Source: Acutalibacter sp. 1XD8-33
GTDB taxonomy: Bacteria; Bacillota; Clostridia; Oscillospirales; Acutalibacteraceae
Assembly: GCF_003612555.1 (NCBI RefSeq)
Contig: NZ_RAZF01000013.1
Span: forward strand, 1 to 64,000
Direction: 5' to 3'
Length of the DNA stretch: 64,000 bases
Shown: piece by piece, positions 51,449-58,928 of the stretch
Numbering within the stretch: position 1 is the first letter of the stretch
Layout: each line of letters begins with the position of its first letter
Made by a program: the position numbers and the translations under genes
The notes under the pieces: model-generated
Database searches by the model: none
What the model was told of the DNA's origin: nothing
The model's input: only the letters and a program-made list of their open reading frames with translations

Positions 51449-51877
51449 TCAAATGTTTTTCCGGCGGGGGTTCCCTTCTTCGTCAAAGAAGCGCTTCAGC
51501 GCTCGCTCTACCGGGAAAATGGAGGCGATCAGCAGGACCAACTGTACGGCTGTAAGCCCCAGGCTCAGCCAGCTGAACGCGTCCGTGTACTCCTCCGCCC
51601 CCAGCTTGCCGGGGTTCCACCGGGCAAGGGCCAGGGAGCCCAGAAAAAACACCGCCGCAGAGAAACAAAGACTCCCGATTCCCCAAGCCCGCCAGATCCG
51701 CCCGATCTTTTGGTGAGCAAAATCCCAGGCGGCTTGACTTTTCGAGGACCGGGCGGTACGGTAGCCGTAGAGGCAATTTATATCCTTGGGCGGGCGCTTC
51801 TTCCAGAGAAAGCCGAAGAACACCATGGTCCCCGGGATAAGCAGGGTGAAACACAGAGTGGTAAGCCAAAGCCACAT
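51449..51877 (-). CDS. SdpI-family membrane protein
   Basis: 142 residues from ATG 51877 (AAAAAAGGAGG upstream); the longer open frame runs into repeat copy 11. Helices at about 4-24, 66-86 and 106-126. NCLYGYRTARSSKSQAAWDF is the hallmark of the SdpI family (immunity protein to the SDP toxin in Bacillus, but most members have unknown roles). No toxin gene is seen next to it. Confidence 0.85.
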   Translation of the reverse strand: MWLWLTTLCFTLLIPGTMVFFGFLWKKRPPKDINCLYGYRTARSSKSQAAWDFAHQKIGRIWRAWGIGSLCFSAAVFFLGSLALARWNPGKLGAEEYTDAFSWLSLGLTAVQLVLLIASIFPVERALKRFFDEEGNPRRKNI

Positions 51878-51964
51878 GGGATTTCCTCCTTTTTTACTAT
51901 GATACCATCCGGCGCAGGAGATGTCAAGCCGTCGGGGGGGGCTAAGGTGCGTGGCTTTTGGAGT

Positions 51965-52192
51965 AGTGATTTTTGGAGTAGTGGAAGGCCTTCGTTGCAA
52001 ATGGCGCGACTCCGGCAAGGTCGTGGGGTTTCGCCCCCACACGACGACCAGCTTAAGACCAGCTGGACCGGTCGACATGTCTGGCTTTACCGCACACAAC
52101 TAACCAGGGTAAAAGTTTCGTCCACCTTTTCAAAGGTGGTGGAGTTCTTAGGGGCAACGCCCCTAAGCCGCCGGAGGCCAAAACATCGTCCC
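51965..52192. repeat. Modular intergenic repeat, copy 11
   Basis: An inverted version of copy 4: GGCAAGGTCGTGGGGTTTCG, ACGACGACCAGCTTAAGACC, GACCAGCTGGACCGGTCG, ACTAACCAGGGTAAAAGTTT, the hairpin CCACCTTTTCAAAGGTGG, TTAGGGGCAACGCCCCTAAG and GCCGCCGGAGGCC. It fills the gap between the divergent sdpI-like and pheS transcripts and ends about 25 bp before the pheS promoter. Confidence 0.82.
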
Positions 52193-52219
52193 CAAAAGCG
52201 CGCTCCGGGGAAAAATTTC

Positions 52220-52248
52220 TTGAAACCCGGTGGGGAAAGTGCTATAAT
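52220..52248 (+). promoter_or_regulatory. Sigma-A type promoter of pheS
   Basis: TTGAAA (52220-52225), 17-bp spacer, TATAAT (52243-52248). Only about 40 bases of leader separate it from the ATG, so there is no room for a T-box element. Confidence 0.75.
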
Positions 52249-52293
52249 GGACGCATCTTATATATTGAATGCAACGAAGGAGAATCGGGCAAG

Positions 52294-53322
52294 ATGAAGG
52301 AAACAATAGACGGGCTGCGGGAGAGCTTTGAGCAAGAGCTTTCCAAAGCGGTCAGCAGTGAAGCGGTGGAAAAGCTGCGAGTGGCTTATTTGGGAAAAAA
52401 GGGTTCTGTCACCGAGCTGCTCAAGGGCCTGAAAAATGCCAGCGCTGACCAGAAAAAAGAACTGGGCCAGCATATCAACCAGCTGAAAAAACAGGTGGAG
52501 GAAAAACTCCTCCACCAGATTGAGGCCATTCAGGCGGCAGAGGAGCAGAGGGCTATCGATGGGGCGGAGCAGTACGACGTGACCCTGCCCGCAGGCGGCG
52601 ACCCGGGCTCTTACCATCCCATCACCATAGTACAGCGGCAATTGGAAGAGATTTTTACCTCCATGGGCTTTACAGTTGAGGATTATCCGGAGATCGTAAC
52701 GGATTACGAGTGCTTTGAAGCGGTAAATGTTCCTAAAGACCATCCCGCCCGGGATATGCAGGACACCTATTATCTGGAGAACGGCCAGCTGCTGAAAACC
52801 CAGACCTCCGCCGCCCAGAACGCTATTCTGCGCAAGTACGGCGCGCCCTGCCGGTCTATCTTCCCGGGACGGTGCTTCCGCAACGAGGCCACCGACGCCA
52901 GCCACGAGAACACCTTCTTCCAGATGGAAGGGATCATGGTGGACAAGGATATCTCCATTTCTAATTTGATTTATTTTATGAAAACCATGCTTAGCGAGGT
53001 CTTTGAGCGGGACGTGAAGGTGCGGCTGCGGCCGGGCTTTTTCCCCTTCGTGGAGCCGGGCTTTGAACTGGACATCAACTGTCTGATCTGCGGCGGCGAG
53101 GGTTGTTCCACCTGCCACCATTCCGGTTGGGTGGAGCTGTGCCCCTGCGGGATGATTCACCCCAACGTGCTGAAAATGGGCGGCGTGGATCCTGAAAAAT
53201 ACACCGGCTTTGCCTTCGGCCTGGGGCTCACCCGGCTGGTGATGATGAAATACGGCGTCAAGGATATCCGGGACCTGAACAGCGGCAATCTGAAGGCCCT
53301 CAGCCAGTTCCGGCACGAGTAA
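52294..53322 (+). CDS. pheS: Phenylalanyl-tRNA synthetase alpha subunit
   Basis: 342 residues, standard length. An N-terminal coiled coil for tRNA binding (1-90), then the class II catalytic core: SYHPITIVQRQLEEIFTSMG (motif 1), GRCFRNEATDASHENTFFQM (motif 2) and GLGLTRLVMMKYGVKDIRDL (motif 3). The zinc-like CGGEGCSTCHHSGW cysteines are present. Forms the alpha2-beta2 enzyme with PheT. Start ATG 52294 follows GAAGGAGAATCGGG. A 92-codon gene separates it from pheT. Confidence 0.97.
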   Translation: MKETIDGLRESFEQELSKAVSSEAVEKLRVAYLGKKGSVTELLKGLKNASADQKKELGQHINQLKKQVEEKLLHQIEAIQAAEEQRAIDGAEQYDVTLPAGGDPGSYHPITIVQRQLEEIFTSMGFTVEDYPEIVTDYECFEAVNVPKDHPARDMQDTYYLENGQLLKTQTSAAQNAILRKYGAPCRSIFPGRCFRNEATDASHENTFFQMEGIMVDKDISISNLIYFMKTMLSEVFERDVKVRLRPGFFPFVEPGFELDINCLICGGEGCSTCHHSGWVELCPCGMIHPNVLKMGGVDPEKYTGFAFGLGLTRLVMMKYGVKDIRDLNSGNLKALSQFRHE

Positions 53323-53334
53323 AAGGAGGACACG

Positions 53335-53613
53335 ATGCAGATAGACAATAAGACGATCACGGGAAATGTCAACCAATCCCAGCCCCAGGCCCCGGCTGGC
53401 AGGCCGGCCTCCGCAAGTATGAACCAGCTGTTTATGGCAATGGTGGAGAGCATGAAGCGTGCCAAGGATATGCGCCAGCTGAAGGAGGAGGACGAGACCC
53501 TGAGGATCCTGTATGAAACGCTGGACAGACAGATGGGCAAGGACAACGGGAAATCCACTGCTCAGCAGCTGCAGGAGATTTTAGACAAGCTGGCGCCTAA
53601 GACCGCCGGATGA
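53335..53613 (+). CDS. Small helical protein encoded between pheS and pheT
   Basis: 92 residues from ATG 53335 with AAAAGGAGGACACG, a near-ideal ribosome-binding site, 12 bp after pheS. Residues 1-30 are polar and probably disordered (NQSQPQAPAGRPASASMNQL); residues 30-88 look like helices (FMAMVESMKRAKDMRQLKEE; TLRILYETLDRQMGKDNGKS; AQQLQEILDKLAPK). No recognised family. pheS and pheT are usually adjacent, so an extra coupled gene here is unusual. Its stop codon abuts an IS5-type element end. Confidence 0.72.
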   Translation: MQIDNKTITGNVNQSQPQAPAGRPASASMNQLFMAMVESMKRAKDMRQLKEEDETLRILYETLDRQMGKDNGKSTAQQLQEILDKLAPKTAG

Positions 53614-53636
53614 TTGCAGATTGTGAATACAGGTTC
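53614..53636 (+). mobile_element. Solitary IS5-type element end
   Basis: TTGCAG then ATTGTGAATACAGGTTC begins at the base after the stop codon TGA 53611-53613. It matches the reverse complement of the left end of the miniature element at 1484 at 21 of 23 positions. No second end is nearby: a deletion remnant, or a one-ended event, between the small gene and pheT. Confidence 0.65.
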
Positions 53637-53687
53637 TTTAGAAGAGTCATTGGTTTTGACGCATGAAGTGAGGAAAGAAGGAAAACT

Positions 53688-56051
53688 ATGTTAATCTCAA
53701 TGAACTGGATAAGCGACTTTGTGGACCTCTCTGGCCTGGATCTGCCGGCCCTGATCCAGCGCTTCACCCTCTCTACCGCCGAGGTGGAGGAGGTTATGGA
53801 GATGGGCCGGGACCTGCGGGACGTGGTGGCGGGGAAGATCCTCTCCGTGGAGAACCATCCCGACTCCAAAAAGCTCCACCTCTTAAAGGTGGACGGCGGC
53901 GACAAGATCTACGACGTGGTCTGCGGCGCCCCCAACGTACGGGAGGGCCTCATCGTCCCCTTTGTGAAGGAGGGGGGCATGGTGGCGGGCCAGGAGATCT
54001 CCTGCGCGAAAATCGCCGGGTACGAGAGCCACGGCATGTGCTGCTCGGAGCACGAGCTGGGCATCTCCGCCGACCACTCCGGCCTGATGGAGTTGCCGGA
54101 GGACTCCCCCATTGGCAAGGATATCACCGAGATTTATGCCATCAAAGACACGGTGTTCGAGGTGGACAACAAGTCCCTGACCAACCGCCCGGATCTGTGG
54201 GGGCACTACGGTATCGCCCGGGAGTTCGCCGCCCTCACCGGCCGGGAGCTGCGGCCCCTGGAGACCGTCTCCCTGGAGGCCTTCGACCAGTTGGACCCCA
54301 TTGCCATCGACGTGCAGGATCAGGAGCTCTGCTTCCGCTATACCGGCCTGAAGGTGCGGAACATCACGAAAAATGTCAGCCCGGTGAACATGCGCATCCG
54401 CCTGTTCTACTGCGGCAGCCGGGCCATCAACCTGCTGGCGGACCTGACCAACTACCTGATGCTGGAGATGGGCCAGCCGATGCACGCTTTCGACTGCGCC
54501 AAAGTGGACCGCATTGAGGTGAAGCGCTTCCCCGAGGCCTTCTCCTTCACCACCCTGGACGGCGTGGAGAGGAAGGTGGACGAGAATACCCTGATGATCT
54601 GCTCCGGCGGCAAGCCCGTGGCCGTGGCGGGCATCATGGGCGGCCTGGACTCGGAGATTGAGGGGGACACCGACAGCCTGCTGCTGGAATCCGCCAATTT
54701 CGACGCGGCCAGCGTGCGGAAGTCCTCCACCCGGCTGGGTCTGCGCACGGATGCCTCCATGCGCTATGAGAAAACCCTGGACCCGGAGATGACCGTGCCC
54801 GCCATCGGCCGGTTTATGAAACTGCTTCTAGATGTGGACCCCGAGGCCCAAGTGATCTCCCGCCTGACGGACGTGTATGTGAAACATTACCCAGAGGTGG
54901 AGCTGACCTTTGACAAGGCCTACGTGGACCGGTATACGGGCATAGAGATTGAGAACAGCCGAATTCTCGATACCCTGCGCTCCCTGGGCTTTGGCGCGGA
55001 TTGCAGCGCGGACCGGTTTACCGTGAAGGTGCCCAGCTGGCGGGCTACCAAAGACGTAACCATTAAGGCGGACATTATCGAGGAGATTACCCGTGTTTAT
55101 GGCTATGACAACTTCGCGGTTTCCACCACCCTCAGCCCCCTCTATCCCCAAAAGAAAAGCCCCCAAAATAAAACCGACAATTTTGTAAAGGATATTCTGG
55201 TACAGAGCTATCAGCTTCATGAGGTACATTCCTATATTTGGGCGGATGCAAAAAAGGCAAAGAGCCTGGGGCTGGAACCGGAGGAGAACGTGCGGCTCAT
55301 CAACGCCCAGACTCCTGACCATGAGGTCCTTCGCCGGAGTATGGGCCCTACTCTGCTGGCGGTTTTGCAGGAGAATCGCTCCTTTGCGGCAGAATTCGGC
55401 GTGTTTGAAATCGGTCGGGTCTGCGAGGGGCTGCTTCCCGACGGTCTGTGCAGCGAGCGGAAAAAGCTGGGAATCGCCCTGTACAGCCGCGTTAAAACGG
55501 AAAAGGAGCTGTATTTCCAACTTATCGAAATGGTGAAAGCCCTGGGCCGCGGCGTGAAACGTCAGGAGTTCCAGCTGGCAAACGCCTCTGCCGCCTACGG
55601 ATGGCAGCATCCCCGGAACACTGCTGTGATTATGGCCGCGGGCAGGACCCTGGGCTGGCTGTGCGCCCTGAAGCCCTCTGTGGCAAAGAACATCGACAAG
55701 AAGGCTGCGGTGGTCTGCGCCCAGCTGGATATGGATGAGTTTGCCCTGCTGCCGGACGGCGGCCTGACCTATCAGGAGCCCTCCCGCTTTCCGGGAATCG
55801 ATATCGACTTGTCTCTGCTGCTGCCGGAAGGCATGCGCTTTGCGGATATGGAGTCCGCCTGGGTCGGCATGGGAGACAGCCTGAAAGACGTGTCTCTCAT
55901 CGATTCGTTCATCCAGAACGGTCAGAAGAGCCTGACCCTGCGGTTCGCCTTCTCCTCCAATGAAAAAACGCTTTCCAAGGAGGAGGTCCAGCCGGTGGTG
56001 GACGGTGTTGTGGAAAAGCTGGCAAAAGCCGGCGTGGCGCTGAGGGGTTGA
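53688..56051 (+). CDS. pheT: Phenylalanyl-tRNA synthetase beta subunit
   Basis: 787 residues. Domains in order: tRNA-binding OB fold (about 40-150: DVVAGKILSVENHPDSKKLH, LKVDGGDKIYDVVCGAPNVR), B3/B4 editing domain (about 210-390), B5 domain (about 400-470: VELTFDKAYVDRYTGIEIEN), class II-like core (about 480-680) and the C-terminal FDX-anticodon-binding domain (about 690-787). It edits mischarged Tyr-tRNA-Phe and completes the tetramer with PheS. AAGAAGGAAAACT is upstream. The ireB promoter overlaps its stop codon. Confidence 0.97.
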   Translation: MLISMNWISDFVDLSGLDLPALIQRFTLSTAEVEEVMEMGRDLRDVVAGKILSVENHPDSKKLHLLKVDGGDKIYDVVCGAPNVREGLIVPFVKEGGMVAGQEISCAKIAGYESHGMCCSEHELGISADHSGLMELPEDSPIGKDITEIYAIKDTVFEVDNKSLTNRPDLWGHYGIAREFAALTGRELRPLETVSLEAFDQLDPIAIDVQDQELCFRYTGLKVRNITKNVSPVNMRIRLFYCGSRAINLLADLTNYLMLEMGQPMHAFDCAKVDRIEVKRFPEAFSFTTLDGVERKVDENTLMICSGGKPVAVAGIMGGLDSEIEGDTDSLLLESANFDAASVRKSSTRLGLRTDASMRYEKTLDPEMTVPAIGRFMKLLLDVDPEAQVISRLTDVYVKHYPEVELTFDKAYVDRYTGIEIENSRILDTLRSLGFGADCSADRFTVKVPSWRATKDVTIKADIIEEITRVYGYDNFAVSTTLSPLYPQKKSPQNKTDNFVKDILVQSYQLHEVHSYIWADAKKAKSLGLEPEENVRLINAQTPDHEVLRRSMGPTLLAVLQENRSFAAEFGVFEIGRVCEGLLPDGLCSERKKLGIALYSRVKTEKELYFQLIEMVKALGRGVKRQEFQLANASAAYGWQHPRNTAVIMAAGRTLGWLCALKPSVAKNIDKKAAVVCAQLDMDEFALLPDGGLTYQEPSRFPGIDIDLSLLLPEGMRFADMESAWVGMGDSLKDVSLIDSFIQNGQKSLTLRFAFSSNEKTLSKEEVQPVVDGVVEKLAKAGVALRG

Positions 56052-56076
56052 CTTTCCCAGCAAAGTCTAGTACAAT
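56048..56076 (+). promoter_or_regulatory. Sigma-A type promoter of ireB
   Basis: TTGACT (56048-56053, overlapping the pheT stop), 17-bp spacer, TACAAT (56071-56076). Confidence 0.75.
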
Positions 56077-56121
56077 AAACGGTATATCATAAAAAATCTT
56101 ACCGATGTGGAGGTGGCGGAA

Positions 56122-56373
56122 ATGCCAGAGGACCACAATACGATTACCTTTTCCCTGGACGAGGTGCGCGAGGCTGACATGAAGCGCATCCTATTGACAG
56201 TCTATGACGCGCTTAAGGAGAAGGGCTACAATCCCATCAGCCAGATCGTGGGCTACCTGCTGTCAGAAGATCCCACCTACATTACCACCCACAACAATGC
56301 CCGTAGCTTGATCCGCCGCATCGACCGGGATGAATTGCTGAAAGCCATGGTGCGGACCTATCTGGGCGAGTGA
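56122..56373 (+). CDS. ireB: IreB family regulatory phosphoprotein (UPF0297)
   Basis: 83 residues from ATG 56122 (GGAGGTGGCGG upstream). The sequence [40 protein letters not shown] and [20 protein letters not shown] is diagnostic. In Enterococcus, IreB is phosphorylated by the PASTA kinase IreK and tunes cell-envelope stress and cephalosporin resistance. It is normally followed by ruvX and a DUF1292 gene; here a 100-residue unknown follows instead. Confidence 0.94.
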   Translation: MPEDHNTITFSLDEVREADMKRILLTVYDALKEKGYNPISQIVGYLLSEDPTYITTHNNARSLIRRIDRDELLKAMVRTYLGE

Positions 56374-56405
56374 GAAAACTATACTATAAAAAGCGTGGTG
56401 ACTGA

Positions 56406-56708
56406 ATGAGCGAGCAGAAGAAAACCGCCGGGAACGGATTTCCCACTTATAAGGGCAAGCCTTTGGTGCGCAGCGGGGACACCATCTATTATGGCAGTAT
56501 GAAGGATAAATACGTTATCAAGATGGACGTGAAATCCAAGAAAAAGGTGGGGGATCTGGAGGTGGCTGAAAAGGTCACGGTGCAGCTGATGTACACCGAC
56601 CCAGAGATCCGGACCCGCAAACAGATCGTAAAGACCAGCGAGAAAGACGGTCTTTATCTGGCGCTGGACATTGCCGACGCGTGGCTGACCCGGGCGTTGG
56701 CCGAGTAA
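56406..56708 (+). CDS. Conserved small protein downstream of ireB
   Basis: 100 residues, soluble and basic: NGFPTYKGKPLVRSGDTIYY, MKDKYVIKMDVKSKKKVGDL, ADKVTVQ-type strand then RTRKQIVKTSEKDGLYLALD and a short C-terminal helix IADAWLTRALAE. The repeated YKGKPLVR/GDTIYYG pattern suggests a beta-rich fold. I do not recognise a family with certainty. It is 32 bp after ireB and precedes a strong terminator, so it is the second gene of the ireB transcript. Confidence 0.75.
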   Translation: MSEQKKTAGNGFPTYKGKPLVRSGDTIYYGSMKDKYVIKMDVKSKKKVGDLEVAEKVTVQLMYTDPEIRTRKQIVKTSEKDGLYLALDIADAWLTRALAE

Positions 56709-56731
56709 GAAAAACGAAATCAAGAATGAGA

Positions 56732-56768
56732 ACGGGCGTGCCGGAAAGGGCGGCGCCCGTTTTTGCTT
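56732..56768 (+). terminator. Rho-independent terminator after the ireB operon
   Basis: ACGGGCG (56732-56738) pairs with CGCCCGT (56754-56760), followed by TTTTGCTTTT. Confidence 0.8.
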
Positions 56769-56814
56769 TTCGGAAAGACTGAACCCGCTACGGTCAAATT
56801 ATATAGTTAATTAA

Positions 56815-57394
56815 GAAACTGTATTCATAAGCGCTTGAGTAAGATATGGAAATGGGAGATTTTGACCATAGCCTCAGCGGATGAGATGGAAATCTTATAT
56901 TCTTTACTCTAAGACGTCTGGAATGATTGAGCTAAGAGAGGGTGCGTTCAACCACCTATCATCAAGGAAGTTTTTTTCATTGGTGGGACTTGATTTTCTC
57001 TGAAATATCAACACCAAGGTCAAGCTGCTGCTTTAAATCAGAAACGAAAGTATCCCGATACCCAGCATCTGCACAGAACTTTTGAATAGATGGATATTGC
57101 TCATACGCTCGTTTAGCGGTGGATATTCCGCCTTTTGTGTCATGAATATTGGCGGCATGAACCACAACAAACAGCAAACAACCCAACACATCAACTACGA
57201 TGTGCCGTTTTCTGCCTTTCGCTTTTTCCCTCCGTCAATGCCCGTCTTACTCCATGTGCAGTTGCGCATCCTTGTATAGAGCGGGGCGATTTCTTCCCAC
57301 TGCTCATCTGTCAAGTCGCTCGGGTACGACTCTCACACTTTTTCTTCCATATCTCCATTTTACCGCAGACTTTTCCTCTTGTGAATACAGGTTC
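56815..57394 (-). mobile_element. Deleted IS5-family insertion sequence
   Basis: 580 bp with inverted ends GAAACTGTATTCA (56815-56827) and TGAATACAGGTTC (57382-57394) and a TAA direct repeat on both sides (56812-56814, 57395-57397). On the minus strand (about 57358 to 56825) it encodes a broken IS5-type transposase: SYPSDLTDEQWEEIAPLYTR, then a deletion joining WSK directly to TGIDGGKKRKA, a frame change to HIVVDVLGCLLFVVVHAANI and CADAGYRDTFVSDL (the second acidic-residue region), and after further shifts KEYKISISSAEAMVKISHFH ending at the terminal repeat. It cannot be active but probably marks the family that moved the miniature elements. Confidence 0.85.
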
Positions 57395-57395
57395 T

Positions 57396-57536
57396 AAGTA
57401 CCGGAATAGAGAGTTCTGGTGCCGAGGGTACTATGTAGACACAACGGGCAAGAATGCGAAAAAGATATAGGAGTACATCCGACACCAGTTGGACGAGGAT
57501 AAAGCCGGAGAAGAGCTGACGATGGGGAACTTCTAA
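57396..57536 (+). pseudogene. Remnant of an IS200/IS605 TnpA transposase
   Basis: The plus-strand frame reads KYRNREFWCRGYYVDTTGKN, AKKI-stop-EYIRHQLDEDKA, GEELTMGNF and stop at 57534. FWxxGYYVxTVGxN...I..YI..Q is the C-terminal hallmark of the small Y1 transposase TnpA of IS200-type elements. Only the last third remains, with one internal TAG. Its 5' side is cut by the IS5-type element, which therefore inserted into it or beside it. Confidence 0.75.
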
Positions 57537-57632
57537 AGAGCCCGTTTACGGGCCGCAGATAAGAACCGCACGCAGATGCGTGCCAACGCGACGTGACGCG
57601 TGGCTTGAATCATAGGGCTTTGCCCGCATATG

Positions 57633-57668
57633 AAATACCCCCGACTTCGCCGGGGGATTTCTATTTTT
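57633..57668. terminator. Terminator-like hairpin
   Basis: CCCCCG (57638-57643) pairs with CGGGGG (57651-57656), extended by AAAT/ATTT on the outside, then CTATTTTTG. It may be the right-end hairpin of the IS200 relic. The following 240 bp to 57910 hold no supportable gene. Confidence 0.5.
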
Positions 57669-57910
57669 GCCTTTCGGACGATCCTTTCCTTGTTTAACAC
57701 AGAGTTTTAGGAGCATTCTATGCTGTGTCACCATGGAGCAGGGGCATCCGACCAGAAAGCCGGGTGGATAAACTACTTTGCCCCTTACAGAATAAATTCC
57801 ATTGTCCTGCGGCCCCAATGCCACTATCTTTCGAACGGGCAACAGCTTACCGAAAGGCTGCTATATTATATAAGGAAAGCCCAATGGAGAGAAACTGCTG
57901 TGGGCCTTAA

Positions 57911-58067
57911 GCGACTGTGTTCACAGCCTGCAATCCCCGGGCTCTGTCAGAGTGGCTCCGCGTTAAATTTCTCTGCCATACCGTTAGAATCCGTGAAAAT
58001 GGATCGTTCTTGATCCGCTCTGAGAATTCTCGCTCATCCGGCAAACTTCCCTTATGAATGCGGATTC
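57911..58067. mobile_element. Diverged 157-bp miniature element of the IS5-end family
   Basis: Left end GCGACTGTGTTCACAGCCTGC and right end ATGAATGCGGATTC are diverged versions of the ends of the 162-bp element at 1484-1645. Internal similarity includes TTCACAGCCTGCAA and CGTTAAAT...TGCCATAC. Length is nearly the same. Its right end meets the stop codon of the ECF S-component gene, as the first copy meets the amidohydrolase stop. The flanks (TAA, TAG) no longer match. Confidence 0.6.
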
Positions 58068-58627
58068 TAGGCCATTTTATCCAGCAGATGGCTCTTCTTT
58101 AACGCCAGCCGTACCACCGCACACAGTGGCACTGAAACCACTACCGCGATCACCGCATTGATACTGGATGTCACCAGCTTGGTGGTTAGAGCGGTAAGCA
58201 CCGTGCCCAGCTCGCTGCCCAACAGAATTCCCTGGATAAAGGCCTTGCCCAGATACAGAATCATATAGGCCACACTGCCCGCAGCGGCCGCCAGGATATT
58301 CTGGCCGTGGTTCTCGGCCTTGGCTCCGTGGGCGTAGGCGGCCCAGCCGCACACCGCCGCCAGCAGGAACTTGAAGGCGAAGGTGAAGGGGGCGCTGGCG
58401 ATGTAGGCCGGGTTGGTCAGGTCGTAGAGGGCGGAGCCGATGCCCGCCGCCAGCCCCCCGCCCACGGGCCCCAGCACGAAGCCGGAGAGCAGGCAGAAGA
58501 TGTTGCCGAAGTGGATCCGGCTCACGTCGCCAATAGCCACGGGCACGGGCACGCTCATGTAGTTGGACACGAACACCAGCGCCGCAAAAACCCCAATGGC
58601 CGCGATTCTGTAGATTTTCTTTTCCAT
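58067..58627 (-). CDS. ECF transporter S-component
   Basis: 186 residues with six hydrophobic helices (about 5-24, 36-58, 62-80 region, 82-98, 108-130, 145-168). The start EKKIYRIAAIGVFAALVFVS contains the A-x-x-x-A type ECF-contact pattern, and FGNIFCLLSGFVLGPVGGGLAAGIGSALYDL is typical of vitamin-binding S-components (FolT/ThiT/BioY-like layout). The ligand cannot be told; shared ECF ATPases must be encoded elsewhere. GAAAGGACTGATTTC lies upstream. Confidence 0.82.
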   Translation of the reverse strand: MEKKIYRIAAIGVFAALVFVSNYMSVPVPVAIGDVSRIHFGNIFCLLSGFVLGPVGGGLAAGIGSALYDLTNPAYIASAPFTFAFKFLLAAVCGWAAYAHGAKAENHGQNILAAAAGSVAYMILYLGKAFIQGILLGSELGTVLTALTTKLVTSSINAVIAVVVSVPLCAVVRLALKKSHLLDKMA

Positions 58628-58672
58628 CTGAAATCAGTCCTTTCTGTTCATGAAAATCTTTTTTGAGTGTTG

Positions 58673-58927
58673 ACGGCCTCTGGCAGCTTAGGGGCGTTGA
58701 GTCTCAGCTGCCGCTTCGGTCGGCGACGGGAAATCGCCACTGGCGATTGTTGCCCCTAAGAACCCCACCACTTTTGAAAAAGTGGACAAAACTTTTACGG
58801 TTGTCAGGTTAGCTTGTCAAAACAATATGAAACGTTCACGACGAGCAAAGCGAGGAGTGGGTAAAAGTTTCGTCAACCTTTTCAAAGGTTGCAGGGTGTG
58901 GGACGGAGTCCCACGACCTTGCCGGAG
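58673..58927. repeat. Modular intergenic repeat, copy 12
   Basis: GGCCTCTGGCAGCTTAGGGG, CAGCTGCCGCTTCGGTCGG, GCGACGGGAAATCGCC/GGCGATTGTTGCC, the hairpin CCACTTTTGAAAAAGTGG, CGTTCACGACGAGCAAAGCG, the hairpin AACCTTTTCAAAGGTT and GGGACGGAGTCCCACGACC. It ends just before the malic-enzyme stop codon. Confidence 0.8.
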
Positions 58928-58928
58928 G

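Noticed and set aside
52249-52293. T-box riboswitch in front of pheS
   Set aside because: The predicted leader is only about 40 bases, too short for a T-box.
57720-58013. 97-codon plus-strand frame after the IS relics
   Set aside because: It runs into the diverged miniature element, has no ribosome-binding site and no protein-like conserved pattern.
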